64,000 nt of DNA from Qipengyuania soli (lineage in GTDB: Bacteria; Pseudomonadota; Alphaproteobacteria; Sphingomonadales; Sphingomonadaceae): contig NZ_CP064654.1 in NCBI RefSeq assembly GCF_015529805.1, forward strand, positions 124,001 through 188,000, written 5' to 3'. The first letter of the stretch is position 1. The number at the start of each line of letters is the position of its first letter. The notes beneath the pieces are model-generated. The model did no database searches. It was not told the origin of the DNA and saw only the letters and a list, made by a program, of their open reading frames with translations. Made by a program: the position numbers and the translations under genes. Below are positions 50,455 to 60,299 of this stretch, one piece after another.

Positions 50455-50516
50455 CCGTGCCGCGCTAATCGCGCAGGGCAATCGGCGTCGGCCACGGGAG
50501 CGATTCTGCGGCAGGC

Positions 50517-50709
50517 GCGCACGGGAGAGACCGGCGGGGCAACCCTCCGGCGCCGAAGGAGCAACCGCCCCGGAAACTCTCAGGCCCACGGACCGTGCGC
50601 TGCCATCGGCACTCTGGAAAGCGTCGCCATCATCGGCGGCCACCGAAGGGGTAAGCCCGCGCACCTTTGCATGAAGGTGGGGGCCAGTCTCTCAGGTTTC
50701 CCGACAGAG
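50517..50709 (+). ncRNA. Tandem glycine riboswitch
   Basis: Two glycine aptamers lie back to back before gcvT. Aptamer 1 spans 50517-50600, closed by GCGCACGG pairing with CCGTGCGC. It contains GGGAGAGACC, CCGAAGGAGCAA and GAAACTCTCAGG. Aptamer 2 spans about 50612-50709, closed by CTCTG with CAGAG, and contains CACCGAAGGGGTAAGCC and TCTCTCAGG. The family binds glycine, often with cooperation between aptamers, and usually turns on gcv genes. The expression platform is listed separately. Confidence 0.92.
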
Positions 50710-50760
50710 GGGGCATGGAAATGTTGTGCTCCGCAAGGGGCGGCCATGCTGTCGGGGAAG
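50701..50760 (+). promoter_or_regulatory. Expression platform of the glycine riboswitch (alternative hairpin over the gcvT ribosome-binding site)
   Basis: CCGACAG at 50701-50707, which is part of the 3' strand closing aptamer 2, can instead pair perfectly with CTGTCGG at 50749-50755. An inner arm GCATGG (50713-50718) pairs with CCATGC (50744-50749). The outer stem reaches the GGGGAAG (50754-50760) that precedes the TTG start at 50765. Glycine binding would hold CAGAG in the aptamer and free the ribosome-binding site. No T-run follows, so control is probably at translation. Confidence 0.6.
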
Positions 50761-50764
50761 TTTG

Positions 50765-51910
50765 TTGAGCGAAGACATCGAAATCGAAGAGCCCGAAACC
50801 GGTACGCTGCCGCTCGATGCCTGGCATCGCGACAAGGGCGCGCGCATGGTCGAGTTCGCCGGATACTGGATGCCGATCCAGTACGAAGGCATCGTGGCCG
50901 AACACGAATGGACCCGCTCCAATGCCGGCCTGTTCGATGTCAGCCACATGGGGCAGCTGCTGTTGTCCGGTCCCGATCTCGACGCGGCGGTGGAAGCCGT
51001 GTTGCCGATCGACCTGTCGACCCTGAAACTTGGCCAGCAGCGCTATTCGCTGCTGCTCGACGAAGATGGCGGCGTGCTCGACGACCTGATGGTCTCGCGC
51101 TGGCCGGAGTGCCTGTATCTCGTCGTCAACGGTGCGACCAAGTGGGACGATATCGGCCATCTGCGCGAATACCTGCCCGACGAGATCACCCTCAATCATC
51201 TCGACGAGCAGGCGCTGCTGGCGCTGCAGGGGCCCAAGGCGGCGGACGCGCTGGCGCGCCATGCGACGGGCGAATACCCGCTTTCGGCACTGACCTTCAT
51301 GAAGTTCGGCCGCTTCACCATAGCGGGCCACGAGGTGACCATCGCTCGCGCCGGCTATACCGGCGAGGACGGGTTCGAGATTTCGCTTCCCGGCCATGCA
51401 ACCGAGGAAATCGCCGACGTGCTGTGCCGCGAACCCGAAGTGAAGCCCATCGGACTTGGCGCGCGCGACAGCCTGCGCCTCGAGGCGGGCCTGCCGCTCT
51501 ACGGCCACGACCTTTCGCCCGAAACCTCGCCCATCGAAGCGGGCCTGGTGTTTGGCATCAACAAGCGCCGCCGCAGCCCCGTTGAACAGGGTGGGGGCGG
51601 CTATCCCGGTGCGACACGGATCAATCGCGAAATCGTCGAAGGCACGCTGCGCAAATGGGTCGGCCTCAAGGTCGAAGGCCGCATGCCCGCACGCGAAGGT
51701 GCCGAGGTCTTTGCCGGCGGCGAGCAGGTCGGGGTGGTGACCAGTGGCGGTTTCTCGCCAACGCTCGGTGCGCCCATCGCCATGGCCTATGTCGCCAGCG
51801 CCCATGCCGCGACAGGCACCGCGCTCGAAATCGAAGTCCGTTCGAAGCGTCTGGCGGCCACGGTCGTCCCGACACCTTTCGTCCCCCACCGCTACTACAG
51901 AGGGAAATGA
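50765..51910 (+). CDS. gcvT: Glycine cleavage system aminomethyltransferase (T protein)
   Basis: A 381-residue tetrahydrofolate-dependent enzyme that releases ammonia and the methylene group from the aminomethyl-lipoyl H protein. Conserved features are [38 protein letters not shown], the catalytic Asp region [18 protein letters not shown]-like and [13 protein letters not shown]. The TTG at 50765 is chosen because GGGGAAG lies five bases before it and the sequence matches the family from there. The frame is open to 50726. It is the first gene after the riboswitch. Confidence 0.93.
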   Translation: MSEDIEIEEPETGTLPLDAWHRDKGARMVEFAGYWMPIQYEGIVAEHEWTRSNAGLFDVSHMGQLLLSGPDLDAAVEAVLPIDLSTLKLGQQRYSLLLDEDGGVLDDLMVSRWPECLYLVVNGATKWDDIGHLREYLPDEITLNHLDEQALLALQGPKAADALARHATGEYPLSALTFMKFGRFTIAGHEVTIARAGYTGEDGFEISLPGHATEEIADVLCREPEVKPIGLGARDSLRLEAGLPLYGHDLSPETSPIEAGLVFGINKRRRSPVEQGGGGYPGATRINREIVEGTLRKWVGLKVEGRMPAREGAEVFAGGEQVGVVTSGGFSPTLGAPIAMAYVASAHAATGTALEIEVRSKRLAATVVPTPFVPHRYYRGK

Positions 51911-51914
51911 TCCG

Positions 51915-52286
51915 ATGGCCCGTTACTTCACCGATGAACATGAATGGATCGACGTCGACGGCGACACTGCCACGGTCGGCATCACCGATTATGCGCAGGG
52001 CCAGCTCGGCGACATCGTCTTCGTCGAACTCCCCTCCGCCGGCACCTCGCTCAGCAAGGGCGGCGATGCGGCGGTGGTGGAAAGCGTCAAGGCGGCAAGC
52101 GACGTCTACGCCCCGATCGACGGCGAAGTGACCGAAGGCAATGCGGCGCTTGAGGACGATCCCGCTCTGGTCAACACCGCGCCCGAAGGCGATGGCTGGT
52201 TCTTCAAGATGACCATCGGCGACGCGAGCCAGCTCGACGGCCTGATGGACGAAGCCGCCTACAAATCCTTCTGCGACAGTCTCTAA
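51915..52286 (+). CDS. gcvH: Glycine cleavage system H protein
   Basis: A 123-residue lipoyl carrier protein. The lipoylated Lys is in [12 protein letters not shown] (about residue 59), and the overall length and [15 protein letters not shown] sequence fit GcvH. It shuttles the aminomethyl group between the P, T and L proteins. Four bases separate it from gcvT. No gcvL/lpd gene is in the window. Confidence 0.95.
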   Translation: MARYFTDEHEWIDVDGDTATVGITDYAQGQLGDIVFVELPSAGTSLSKGGDAAVVESVKAASDVYAPIDGEVTEGNAALEDDPALVNTAPEGDGWFFKMTIGDASQLDGLMDEAAYKSFCDSL

Positions 52287-52322
52287 TTGATCGTCCCCGT
52301 GCCGGGGACCCGAGGACATACG

Positions 52323-53684
52323 ATGCGCTACCTGCCGCTTACCCAGGATGACCGTTCGGCGATGCTCGCCCGGATCGGTGCCAGCAATATCGACGATCTC
52401 TTCGTCGACGTGCCCGAGGAAGCCCGCCTGTCGGGCCCGATCGCGGGCCTCCCGCTGCACGCCAGCGAAATGGCGGTCGAGAAGCACATGCGGCGCCTGT
52501 CCAAGAAGAACCTCGCGGCGGCCGATGCTGCGTTTTTCCTCGGTGCGGGGGCGTACAAGCACCACGTCCCGGCGAGCGTCGATCACATCATCCAGCGCGG
52601 CGAGTTCCTGACCGCCTACACGCCCTACCAGCCGGAAATCGCGCAGGGCACGCTGCAGATGCTGTTCGAGTTCCAGAGCCAGGTAGCCCGCCTCTATGGC
52701 TGCGCGGTCGCCAATGCCTCAATGTACGACGGTTCGACCGCATGCTGGGAAGCAGTGGCGATGGCCGGGCGCGTGACCAAGCGCAAGCGCGTGGTTCTAT
52801 CGGGCGCTTTGCACCCGCACTATGCCGAGGTCGTCAAGACAATGGCGAAGTTCACCGAGGACGAGATCGCATCTGCCTCGCCCGCGCTCCAGGCCGCGCC
52901 GGATAACGCTGGCCTGATCGCGCGGATCGATGACCAGACCAGCTGCGTCGTGGTCCAGTACCCCGACATCCTCGGGCGCATTCCCGACCTCACCGAGATT
53001 GCCGAGGCGGCGCATGCCAAGGGCGCGTTGCTGATCGCGGTCAATACCGAGCCCGTCGCACTGGGCGCGATCAAGTCGCCGGGCGAGCTCGGCGCGGACA
53101 TCGTCGTGGGCGAAGGCCAGTCGATCGGCGTCGGCCTGCAGTTCGGCGGACCGTATCTCGGCCTCTTCGCGGTGCGCGATCCCAAGCATGTGCGCCAGAT
53201 GCCGGGCCGCCTGTGCGGCGAGACCGTCGATGCCGAGGGCAAGCGCGGCTTCGTGCTCACCCTCTCGACCCGCGAGCAGCACATCCGCCGCGAGAAGGCG
53301 ACATCGAACATCTGCACCAACTCGGGCCTCTGCGCCTTGGCGTTCAGCGTCCACATGACCCTGCTCGGCGAGAAGGGCTTGCGCGCGCTGGCGGCGGAGA
53401 ACCACCGCCTCGCCTGCCTCGCCGCCGACAGGCTGACAAAGATCCCGGGCGTGAGCGTGCTCAACGATGCGTTCTTCAACGAGTTCACCCTCCGTCTCGG
53501 CAAGGACGCGCGCAAGGTCGTGCGCACTCTCGCCGACAGGGGCGTCCTGGCGGGCGTCTCGCTCGGTCGCCTGTTCCCGGCGCATGACGAACTCGCCGAC
53601 GGCCTGCTCGTCGCAGTGACCGAAACCACCACCGAGGAGGACATCGAAACGCTTGCCTCCGCACTCGAGGAGGTGCTCGCATGA
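52323..53684 (+). CDS. gcvPA: Glycine dehydrogenase (decarboxylating) subunit 1
   Basis: A 453-residue subunit corresponding to the N-terminal half of the P protein. Features are [19 protein letters not shown] at the start, [24 protein letters not shown], and a C-terminal region with [11 protein letters not shown]. It lacks the PLP lysine, which is on subunit 2. GAGGA lies eight bases before the ATG. The stop overlaps the ATG of subunit 2. Confidence 0.95.
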   Translation: MRYLPLTQDDRSAMLARIGASNIDDLFVDVPEEARLSGPIAGLPLHASEMAVEKHMRRLSKKNLAAADAAFFLGAGAYKHHVPASVDHIIQRGEFLTAYTPYQPEIAQGTLQMLFEFQSQVARLYGCAVANASMYDGSTACWEAVAMAGRVTKRKRVVLSGALHPHYAEVVKTMAKFTEDEIASASPALQAAPDNAGLIARIDDQTSCVVVQYPDILGRIPDLTEIAEAAHAKGALLIAVNTEPVALGAIKSPGELGADIVVGEGQSIGVGLQFGGPYLGLFAVRDPKHVRQMPGRLCGETVDAEGKRGFVLTLSTREQHIRREKATSNICTNSGLCALAFSVHMTLLGEKGLRALAAENHRLACLAADRLTKIPGVSVLNDAFFNEFTLRLGKDARKVVRTLADRGVLAGVSLGRLFPAHDELADGLLVAVTETTTEEDIETLASALEEVLA

Positions 53685-55312
53685 ACGCGCCCCCCAAAAC
53701 CCCGAACGCATCCGGCTGGAAGCCCGGCACGCCTGTCGAAGGTCACAACGCCATGAGCGGTCCCGACACCGCCACCGGCAACCGCGCGCTGATGCTGGAA
53801 GAGCCGCTGCTGTTCGAGATCGGCCATGTCGAGCAGACCGGCGTCGACCTTCCCGAGCCTCCCAAGGATTCAGGTCGCGGCGCGAACCGCCTGGGCGGTT
53901 TCGACCGCGCCGAGGCCATCGGCCTGCCCGGTCTCTCCGAACCCGAGACCGTGCGTCACTACACGCGTCTCAGCCGCCAGAACTACGCCATCGACCTCGG
54001 CCTCTTCCCGCTCGGAAGCTGCACGATGAAGCACAACCCGCGGCTCAACGAGAAGGTCGCGCGGATGCCCGGCTTCGCCGATGTCCACCCGCTGCAGCCG
54101 GTCGACACCGTGCGCGGCGCGCTCGAGGTCATCAATGAACTGGCCTTTTGGCTGATCGAGCTGACCGGCATGTACGGAGTCGCGATGAGCCCCAAGGCGG
54201 GCGCGCATGGCGAGCTGTGCGGCATCCTGTGCATCCGCGCCGCGCTCGAAGCGCGCGGCGATGCGCGCGAGGTCATCCTCGTCCCCGAAAGTGCGCACGG
54301 CACCAACCCTGCCACCGCCGCCTTTGCGGGTTATCGCGTGGAAGACATTCCCGCGACCGCCGAAGGCCGCGTCGACCTCGAGGCGCTCAAGGCACGCCTC
54401 GGTCCCGATGTCGCCGGCGTGATGATCACCAACCCCAACACCTGCGGCTTGTTCGAGCGCGACATGAAGGCGATCTCGGACGCGGTTCATGCGGCGGGCG
54501 GCTTTGTCTATTGCGACGGTGCCAACTTCAACGCCATCGTCGGCAAGGTGCGCCCGGGCGACCTTGGCGTCGATGCGATGCACATCAACCTGCACAAGAC
54601 CTTCTCCACCCCGCACGGCGGCGGCGGTCCGGGTTCGGGACCGGTGGTGCTGTCGGAAGCGCTCGCGCCGTTCGGTCCGCTGCCCTTCACCGCGAGGACC
54701 AAGGACGGCATCGTGCACCTCGTCGAGGAAGAGAACGCGGCCGAGTTCGACCACACTCAGGCCTTCGGCCGCATGACGGCCTTCCACGGGCAGATGGGCA
54801 TGTTCACCCGCGCGCTGACCTACATCCTCAGCCACGGCGCCGATGGCCTCAAGCAGGTGGCCGAGGACGCGGTCCTCAATGCCAATTACATCCTTCGCAG
54901 CCTGGAGGACGTGCTCGACGCGCCCTTCGGGCCGAGCGGGCCGTGCATGCACGAGGCGCTGTTCAGCGATAAGGGTTTTGCGGAAGGGCTCTCGACGCTC
55001 GATCTCGCCAAGGGGCTGATCGACGAAGGCTATCACCCGATGACCATGTACTTCCCGCTGGTCGTGCATGGCGCGATGCTGGTCGAACCGACCGAGACCG
55101 AGAGCAAGGCCGCGCTCGACCAGTTCATCGGTGCCCTGCGCAGCGTCGCAGAGCGGGCAGTCAACGGCGACGAAACGCTCAAGACCGCGCCGCATTACGC
55201 CCCGCGCCGCCGTCTCGACGAGACGCTGGCGGCAAGGAAGCCGGTGCTCGCCTGGCAGGAGCCCAATCCACCTTCCGGATCGCCGAGTTTGAGCGAGCAG
55301 GGCGGGCGTTGA
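53681..55312 (+). CDS. gcvPB: Glycine dehydrogenase (decarboxylating) subunit 2
   Basis: A 543-residue PLP-dependent subunit. The PLP lysine is in [17 protein letters not shown] (about residue 306). The stretch [15 protein letters not shown] and the glycine-rich region confirm the family. The N-terminal 20-25 residues (rich in Pro, Lys, Thr) extend beyond the common start. With subunit 1 it decarboxylates glycine and loads the H protein. Coupled to subunit 1 by a four-base overlap; the next gene begins 16 bases later. Confidence 0.95.
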   Translation: MNAPPKTPNASGWKPGTPVEGHNAMSGPDTATGNRALMLEEPLLFEIGHVEQTGVDLPEPPKDSGRGANRLGGFDRAEAIGLPGLSEPETVRHYTRLSRQNYAIDLGLFPLGSCTMKHNPRLNEKVARMPGFADVHPLQPVDTVRGALEVINELAFWLIELTGMYGVAMSPKAGAHGELCGILCIRAALEARGDAREVILVPESAHGTNPATAAFAGYRVEDIPATAEGRVDLEALKARLGPDVAGVMITNPNTCGLFERDMKAISDAVHAAGGFVYCDGANFNAIVGKVRPGDLGVDAMHINLHKTFSTPHGGGGPGSGPVVLSEALAPFGPLPFTARTKDGIVHLVEEENAAEFDHTQAFGRMTAFHGQMGMFTRALTYILSHGADGLKQVAEDAVLNANYILRSLEDVLDAPFGPSGPCMHEALFSDKGFAEGLSTLDLAKGLIDEGYHPMTMYFPLVVHGAMLVEPTETESKAALDQFIGALRSVAERAVNGDETLKTAPHYAPRRRLDETLAARKPVLAWQEPNPPSGSPSLSEQGGR

Positions 55313-55328
55313 TCGCTCGCCCGCGGTC

Positions 55329-56051
55329 ATGAAGATCGTCTTCAGCCGGAAGGGCTTCGATAGTGCGGCGGGCGGAGGACCCTCGCCGATCGTGGAAGGG
55401 CGACCCGTAAGCCTGCCCATACCGGCGGGCGTGGCATCGCGGACAAGCTATGGCGACCTTGGCCTTGGCGACCATGCCGCGCGGGCGAGCAGGGGACGTC
55501 ATGACGCCGCTTCGCTGTGCCACCACGACCCCATGTTCACCGCCGACGGCCGTTGCCTCTTCGGACAGGTTGGCGCGGCGCAGACCCATCTGGAAAACCG
55601 CGGTGTCGGGGTAGGGGACGTGTTCCTCTTCTTCGGCCTGTTCCGCGATGACGGGGGCGATCCACATCACCGGATTTTCGGCTTCCTCGAAGTCGGGGAA
55701 GTCATCCCGCTCGCGGGCGGTACGCCGGACTGGCTGGTCGAGCACAAGCATCCGCACGCGCTCGGTATGCACGGCAGCAACGACACGATCTACGCCGGAA
55801 GCGGGCGGGTGGCGGCGCGAGCGAGCGATGCCCTGCGCCTCACCGTGGCGGGGGCGCAGCCCTCGCTATGGCAGCGCCCCGCATGGCTTAAGCCGGGCGG
55901 GCTCAGCTATCACGACCGTCCCGACCGCTGGCTGCGTGGCGGCAAGTTGCGCAGCGTGGCGCGCGGCCAGGAGTTCGTCGCCGACGTCGGGCGCAGGGCT
56001 GCGCCGCGCCAATGGCTCGCGAGGATTATCGAGGAAATCAGAGCGTCTTGA
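55329..56051 (+). CDS. Nmad3-like protein (nucleotide-modification-associated domain 3)
   Basis: A 240-residue protein that opens MKIVFSRKGFDSAAGGGPSP and continues VSLPIPAGVASRTSYGDL, the pattern I recall for the Nmad3 putative-nuclease/DNA-modification family. Conserved His and Asp residues lie in CHHDPMF and HGSNDTIYAG. Family members are predicted to act on or with modified DNA bases in phage and bacterial systems, but many occur as lone chromosomal genes. Here it sits 16 bases after gcvPB in the same direction, with no modification gene nearby. Its 3' end overlaps the convergent mmsB by 14 bases. Function is not established. Confidence 0.7.
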   Translation: MKIVFSRKGFDSAAGGGPSPIVEGRPVSLPIPAGVASRTSYGDLGLGDHAARASRGRHDAASLCHHDPMFTADGRCLFGQVGAAQTHLENRGVGVGDVFLFFGLFRDDGGDPHHRIFGFLEVGEVIPLAGGTPDWLVEHKHPHALGMHGSNDTIYAGSGRVAARASDALRLTVAGAQPSLWQRPAWLKPGGLSYHDRPDRWLRGGKLRSVARGQEFVADVGRRAAPRQWLARIIEEIRAS

Positions 56052-56904
56052 TGATCGCGCTGAAGTCGAGCCCGCCATTGGCCTCGGCGAACTTCTCGTA
56101 AAGCTCCGCCGCGGTCGAACCGAGGACGGTCGTCGCGTTCACACTGTCCGCAGCTTCCATCGCAAGGCGCAGGTCCTTGAGCATCAGCGCGGTGGCGAAG
56201 CCGCCCTGATAATCATTGTCCGCCGGGCTCTGCACGCCGACCCCGGGGAGCGGCGTGTAGGCATTCAGCGACCAGTTGTAGCCGCTCGACACACTCGAAA
56301 TCTCGTAGAATTTCTGCGGGTCGAGGCCGAGCTTCTTCGCCATGGTCATCGCTTCTGCCGTGCCGATCATGGTGATGGCGAGGAGCATGTTGTTGCAGAT
56401 CTTGGCGGTCTGGCCCGCGCCCGCAGCGCCGGCATGGATCACCGCCTTGCCCATCGGGTCGAGCACTTCGCTGGCGCGCTCGAACGCCTTTTCGGTCCCG
56501 CCGACCATGAAGGTCAGAGTCCCGCCATTGGCCGCCGCGATCCCGCCGGAAACCGGCGCGTCGACCATGTCGTAGCCCGCCGCTTCGGCGGCCGCGATGA
56601 CGTCCCTGGCGGTGGCGACATCGATGGTCGAGCAGTCGAGCAGGATGGCACCGGCAGGCGCATGGCCGAAGACGCTGTTCTGGTAGACCGACTTCACGAT
56701 ACCGCCGTTGGGCAACATGGTGACGACCGCGTCCACGCCTTCGCACGCAGCGCCGGCGTCGTCGAACACCGAACACCCGTGTTCGGCGGCCGAACGAAGC
56801 GCTTCATCCGCAAGGTCAAAGGCATTCACCTCGTGCCCCGCCTTGACGAGATTCGCGGCCATCCCGCCGCCCATGTTGCCGAGGCCGATGAAAGCGATTT
56901 TCAT
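56038..56904 (-). CDS. mmsB: 3-hydroxyisobutyrate dehydrogenase
   Basis: A 288-residue NAD-dependent enzyme of valine breakdown, making methylmalonate semialdehyde. The Rossmann motif GLGNMGGGMAANLVKAG is at residues 7-23, and the catalytic Lys lies in GAGQTAKICNNMLL (about residue 168). DAPVSGGIAAANGGTL is the family's substrate motif. It is the last gene of the minus-strand valine operon, one base after the enoyl-CoA hydratase gene. Confidence 0.93.
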   Translation of the reverse strand: MKIAFIGLGNMGGGMAANLVKAGHEVNAFDLADEALRSAAEHGCSVFDDAGAACEGVDAVVTMLPNGGIVKSVYQNSVFGHAPAGAILLDCSTIDVATARDVIAAAEAAGYDMVDAPVSGGIAAANGGTLTFMVGGTEKAFERASEVLDPMGKAVIHAGAAGAGQTAKICNNMLLAITMIGTAEAMTMAKKLGLDPQKFYEISSVSSGYNWSLNAYTPLPGVGVQSPADNDYQGGFATALMLKDLRLAMEAADSVNATTVLGSTAAELYEKFAEANGGLDFSAIIKTL

Positions 56905-56905
56905 G

Positions 56906-57688
56906 TCAGCGTCCCTTCCACTGGCCTTCGCGCTTCTCGATGAAGGCAGCCATGCCTTCCTTCTTGTCCTCGCTGGCGGTGAGGATCTGGAAGATGCGGC
57001 GCTCGATGATCAGCCCCTGATCGAGCGAAGTCTCGAAAGCGGCATTGACCATTTCCTTGTTGGCGATCGCGGCCATCGGCGGCTTCGACGCGATGGTGGC
57101 AGCCGTCTTCATCGCTTCCTCGACCAGTGTCTCATGCGGGACGACGCGCGCGACGAGGTTTGCGCGTTCGGCCTCTTCGGCGCCCATCATCCGGCCCGTC
57201 AGGCACATCTCCATCGCCTTCGACTTGCCGACTGCCTTGGTCAGCCGCTGGCTGCCGCCCATGCCCGGTGCGACGCCGAGATTGATCTCGGGCTGGCCGA
57301 ACCTGGCCTTGTCCGAGGCGATGATGAAGTCGGCCATCATCGCGAGTTCGCACCCGCCGCCCAGCGCGAAGCCGTTGACTGCCGCGATCCACGGCTTGCG
57401 GGTCTTCTTGACGATTTCGCTAGTCCAGGGGCTGAAGAAGTCGTCGAGATAGAAGTCGGCGGCCGCCTTTTCGCTCATCTCCTTGATGTCCGCGCCTGCG
57501 GCAAAAGCCTTGTCGCCCGATCCGGTCAGCACCGCGCACAGTTGGCTGGCGTCGGCCTGGTAGGCAGCAAAAGCGTCGATCAGCTCGTCCAGCACCTGCG
57601 AGTTGAGCGCGTTCAGCGCCTGCGGGCGATTGAGCGTGATCAGCGTAACCGCGTCACGCTTCTCGACGGTGATGGTCTCGTAACTCAT
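56906..57688 (-). CDS. Enoyl-CoA hydratase
   Basis: A 260-residue crotonase-fold enzyme. The oxyanion-hole segments FAAGADIKEM and NGFALGGGCELAMMAD are intact, and the catalytic glutamates fall in GQPEINLGVAPGMGG. In the operon it should hydrate methacrylyl-CoA to 3-hydroxyisobutyryl-CoA. The ATG at 57688 overlaps the stop of the hydrolase gene (ATGA); another ATG four codons upstream (57700) is possible. Confidence 0.9.
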   Translation of the reverse strand: MSYETITVEKRDAVTLITLNRPQALNALNSQVLDELIDAFAAYQADASQLCAVLTGSGDKAFAAGADIKEMSEKAAADFYLDDFFSPWTSEIVKKTRKPWIAAVNGFALGGGCELAMMADFIIASDKARFGQPEINLGVAPGMGGSQRLTKAVGKSKAMEMCLTGRMMGAEEAERANLVARVVPHETLVEEAMKTAATIASKPPMAAIANKEMVNAAFETSLDQGLIIERRIFQILTASEDKKEGMAAFIEKREGQWKGR

Positions 57689-58731
57689 AGGGGTTTCCAT
57701 TCCTCGTTGGCGGGAAGCGGGGCGAAGATGCTGTCGAGCAGTTCCTCGCTCACGCCCTCGGGCGTTGCCGGGTCCCATTTGGGGTCGTGGGTCTTGTCGA
57801 CGATCACCGCGCGGACACCCTCGGCAAAATCGGGGCGGACGAGCACGCGCGAGGCGATCCGATACTCCATTTTCATGTTGTCGGCGAAATTGTCGAGATT
57901 TTGACTTTCGGCCAATTGCCTCAGGGCGACCTTGCAGGTTTGCGGACTCTTGGTGCGCAGGGTCGCGAGTTCCTTCGCCGCCCATTCGATGTCGTCCAGC
58001 TCGAGGCTTTCGAGGATATCCTCGTATCTGTCGGAAGCGAAATGCTTGGCGATCCGCTCGGCATTAGCCTCGATCCGGGCCGGCGGAGGCGTTTCGGACA
58101 GTTCGGAAAGGATGCCCGCGATCCGGTCGGGATGCTCGGCTATGCGGGCCTTCGCTTCGGCCAGTTTCTCAGCCGGCAGGTAGTGCGTGGCGATGCCGGC
58201 CCACAGGCATTCCGACCCGTCGAGCCGCGCGCCGGTCAGCGCGAGGAACTGGCCGAGCCTGCCGCCAAGGCGCGAGAGGTGCCAGCCGCCGCCGACATCG
58301 GGAAACAGGCCGATGCCCGTCTCCGGCATGGCGAACCGCGTGTTCTCGGTCGCCACGCGGTACTTGCACGGCATGGCGATGCCCACGCCGCCGCCCATGG
58401 TGATGCCGTCCATGAAGGCCACGATGGGCTTCGCATATTCGAACATCTGGTGATTGAGCTGGTATTCGTCATGGAAGAAGGCGCGCCCGCTCTTGCCCCC
58501 GTCGTTTAGGGCGGAATGGCGCAGCAGGTTGATGTCGCCCCCGGCGCAGAACCCGCGCCCTTCGGCGTGGTCGAGGATGACCGCCTCGACCTTGTCGTCG
58601 TCCGCCCATTTGGCGAGGCCCGCGCTCATCGCGTGGCACATGTCGAGGGTCAGCGCGTGGAGCGCCTTGGGCCGGTTGAGCGAGATGTGCCCCGCGTGGC
58701 CGTGGGTATGGATATGGACCTCGTCGGTCAT
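57685..58731 (-). CDS. 3-hydroxyisobutyryl-CoA hydrolase
   Basis: A 348-residue crotonase-fold protein longer than a plain hydratase, with the extra C-terminal helical part of the 3-hydroxyisobutyryl-CoA hydrolase (HIBCH) branch. Typical segments are GFCAGGDINLL, DGITMGGGVGIAMPCKYRVA and FAMPETGIGLFPDVGGG with the catalytic Glu. The end DFAEGVRAVIVDKTHDPKWD is diagnostic. It frees 3-hydroxyisobutyrate from CoA. The ATG overlaps the VOC gene stop. Confidence 0.92.
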   Translation of the reverse strand: MTDEVHIHTHGHAGHISLNRPKALHALTLDMCHAMSAGLAKWADDDKVEAVILDHAEGRGFCAGGDINLLRHSALNDGGKSGRAFFHDEYQLNHQMFEYAKPIVAFMDGITMGGGVGIAMPCKYRVATENTRFAMPETGIGLFPDVGGGWHLSRLGGRLGQFLALTGARLDGSECLWAGIATHYLPAEKLAEAKARIAEHPDRIAGILSELSETPPPARIEANAERIAKHFASDRYEDILESLELDDIEWAAKELATLRTKSPQTCKVALRQLAESQNLDNFADNMKMEYRIASRVLVRPDFAEGVRAVIVDKTHDPKWDPATPEGVSEELLDSIFAPLPANEEWKPL

Positions 58732-59117
58732 GCAGCTTCCTTGCGTTCGATAAGGTCCCAGCGGTTGCCCCAGGGATCGTTGAAGACCGCGACGGTGCCA
58801 TAGGGCTCCTCGCGCGGTCCGTCGGTGAATTCCACCCCCCATGCGGTCATGCGGCCATGGTCGGTGGCGAAGTCATTGGTGTCGAGGAACCAGCCCACGC
58901 GTCCGCCGGTCTGGTTGCCGATGGCGGAGCGCTGGTCGTCATTGACGGCGCGGGCGAGCAGGAGCTTGCCGCCATGCGATCCGGCCATGACCACCCAGCG
59001 CTTGCCTTCGCCAAGGTCGCTGTCCTCTTCCAGCGCGAAGCCCAGTGCGTCGCGGAAGAAGGCGATGGCCTCGTCATAGTCGGGCACCACCAACGCCGTC
59101 ATGGCGAGGCCGATCAT
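58728..59117 (-). CDS. VOC family protein in the valine operon
   Basis: A 129-residue vicinal-oxygen-chelate protein. It has the paired pattern VPDYDEAIAFFRDALGFALE and GTVAVFNDPWGNRWDLIE, with a Glu and a potential His metal ligand (DHGRMTAWGVEF). Substrate is unknown. It overlaps by ATGA both the hydrolase gene after it and the dehydrogenase gene before it, which makes a role linked to acyl-CoA metabolism plausible but unproven. Confidence 0.85.
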   Translation of the reverse strand: MIGLAMTALVVPDYDEAIAFFRDALGFALEEDSDLGEGKRWVVMAGSHGGKLLLARAVNDDQRSAIGNQTGGRVGWFLDTNDFATDHGRMTAWGVEFTDGPREEPYGTVAVFNDPWGNRWDLIERKEAA

Positions 59118-60259
59118 TGGCGCAGCATCTCGCGACCGACGATCATGCGCATGACCTGGTTGGTGCCTTCGAGGATCGAGTGGACCCTGAGGTCGCGCCA
59201 GAAGCGCTCGATCGGGTATTCCTTGAGGTAGCCGTAGCCGCCGAACAGCTGCAGTGCGTCGTTGACGATCTTGCTCCCGCTGTCGGTCGCCAGCCGCTTT
59301 GCCATGGCCGAGAACTTGCTCTTGTCGGGCGCGTTGTCGGTGACCTTGGCCGCCGCGAGGTAGAGCAGGGCGCGCGCTGCCTCGAGATCGGTGGCCATGT
59401 CGGCGAGCATGAACTGGGTGTTCTGGAAGTCGGCGATCGGCTGGCCGAACTGCTGGCGTTCCTTGGTGTACTTCACCGCCTCATCGAGACAGCGCTGCGC
59501 CCCGCCCAATGAGCAGGCACCGATGTTGAGGCGACCGCCGTCGAGGCCCGCCATGGCATAGCGGAACCCGTCGCCCTCCGGCCCGACGCGGTTGGCCACG
59601 GGCACGCGGCAATCCTCGAAAATCAGCTGCGCCGTGGGTGAGGCATTCCAGCCGAGCTTTTTCTCCGGCTTGCCGAAGGAGAGGCCGGGCGTGTCCTTCT
59701 CGATCACGAGGCAGGTGATGCCCTTGGACTTGTGCTCGCCGGTGCGGACCATGACGACATAGATATCGTTGAAGCCGCTGCCCGAAATGAACTGCTTGGT
59801 GCCATTGAGGACATAATGGTTGCCATCGAGCACTGCGGTGGTCTTGAGCCCCGCCGCGTCCGATCCCGAACCCGGTTCGGTCAGGGCGTAGCTGGCGATC
59901 TTTTCCATGGTCACGAGGCTGGGCAGGAAGCGCGATTTCACGTCCTCGCCACCGAAGCGGTCGATCATCCAGGTCGCCATGTTGTGGATGGAGACATAGG
60001 CGCTGGTCGCGGGGCAGCCATAGGCCATGGCTTCCATGATCAGCGCCGCTTCGAGCCGTCCCAGGTTGATGCCGCCCGATTCCTCGCTGACGTAGATCGC
60101 GCCGAAGCCGAGCTCGCCGGTCTTCTGGATGACGTCGCGGGGGAAGTGGCTTTTCTCGTCCCATTCGGCGGCGAAGGGGGTGATGTTGTCGGCCGTGAAC
60201 CGCTGCGCCATTTCCTGGATCGCGAGCTGGTCGTCGGTAAGTGCAAATTGTCCGGTCAT
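59114..60259 (-). CDS. Acyl-CoA dehydrogenase, probable isobutyryl-CoA dehydrogenase
   Basis: A 381-residue FAD enzyme. Conserved parts include ALTEPGSGSDAAGLKTTA, the FAD-contact region FISGSGFNDIY, and a C-terminal LRVHSILEGTNQVMRM with the catalytic Glu. In the valine operon it should oxidise isobutyryl-CoA to methacrylyl-CoA. Short- or branched-chain alternatives remain possible. ATG at 60259; about 40 bases separate it from the upstream small lipoprotein gene. Confidence 0.92.
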   Translation of the reverse strand: MTGQFALTDDQLAIQEMAQRFTADNITPFAAEWDEKSHFPRDVIQKTGELGFGAIYVSEESGGINLGRLEAALIMEAMAYGCPATSAYVSIHNMATWMIDRFGGEDVKSRFLPSLVTMEKIASYALTEPGSGSDAAGLKTTAVLDGNHYVLNGTKQFISGSGFNDIYVVMVRTGEHKSKGITCLVIEKDTPGLSFGKPEKKLGWNASPTAQLIFEDCRVPVANRVGPEGDGFRYAMAGLDGGRLNIGACSLGGAQRCLDEAVKYTKERQQFGQPIADFQNTQFMLADMATDLEAARALLYLAAAKVTDNAPDKSKFSAMAKRLATDSGSKIVNDALQLFGGYGYLKEYPIERFWRDLRVHSILEGTNQVMRMIVGREMLRQ

Positions 60260-60299
60260 GGCGCGTGCCCTAGCGCCGGACGGGGCAGGATGGAAGGCG

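Noticed and set aside
50461-50716. A coding frame across the riboswitch region
   Set aside because: The region folds into two glycine aptamers with perfect closing stems; the frames through it are shadows.
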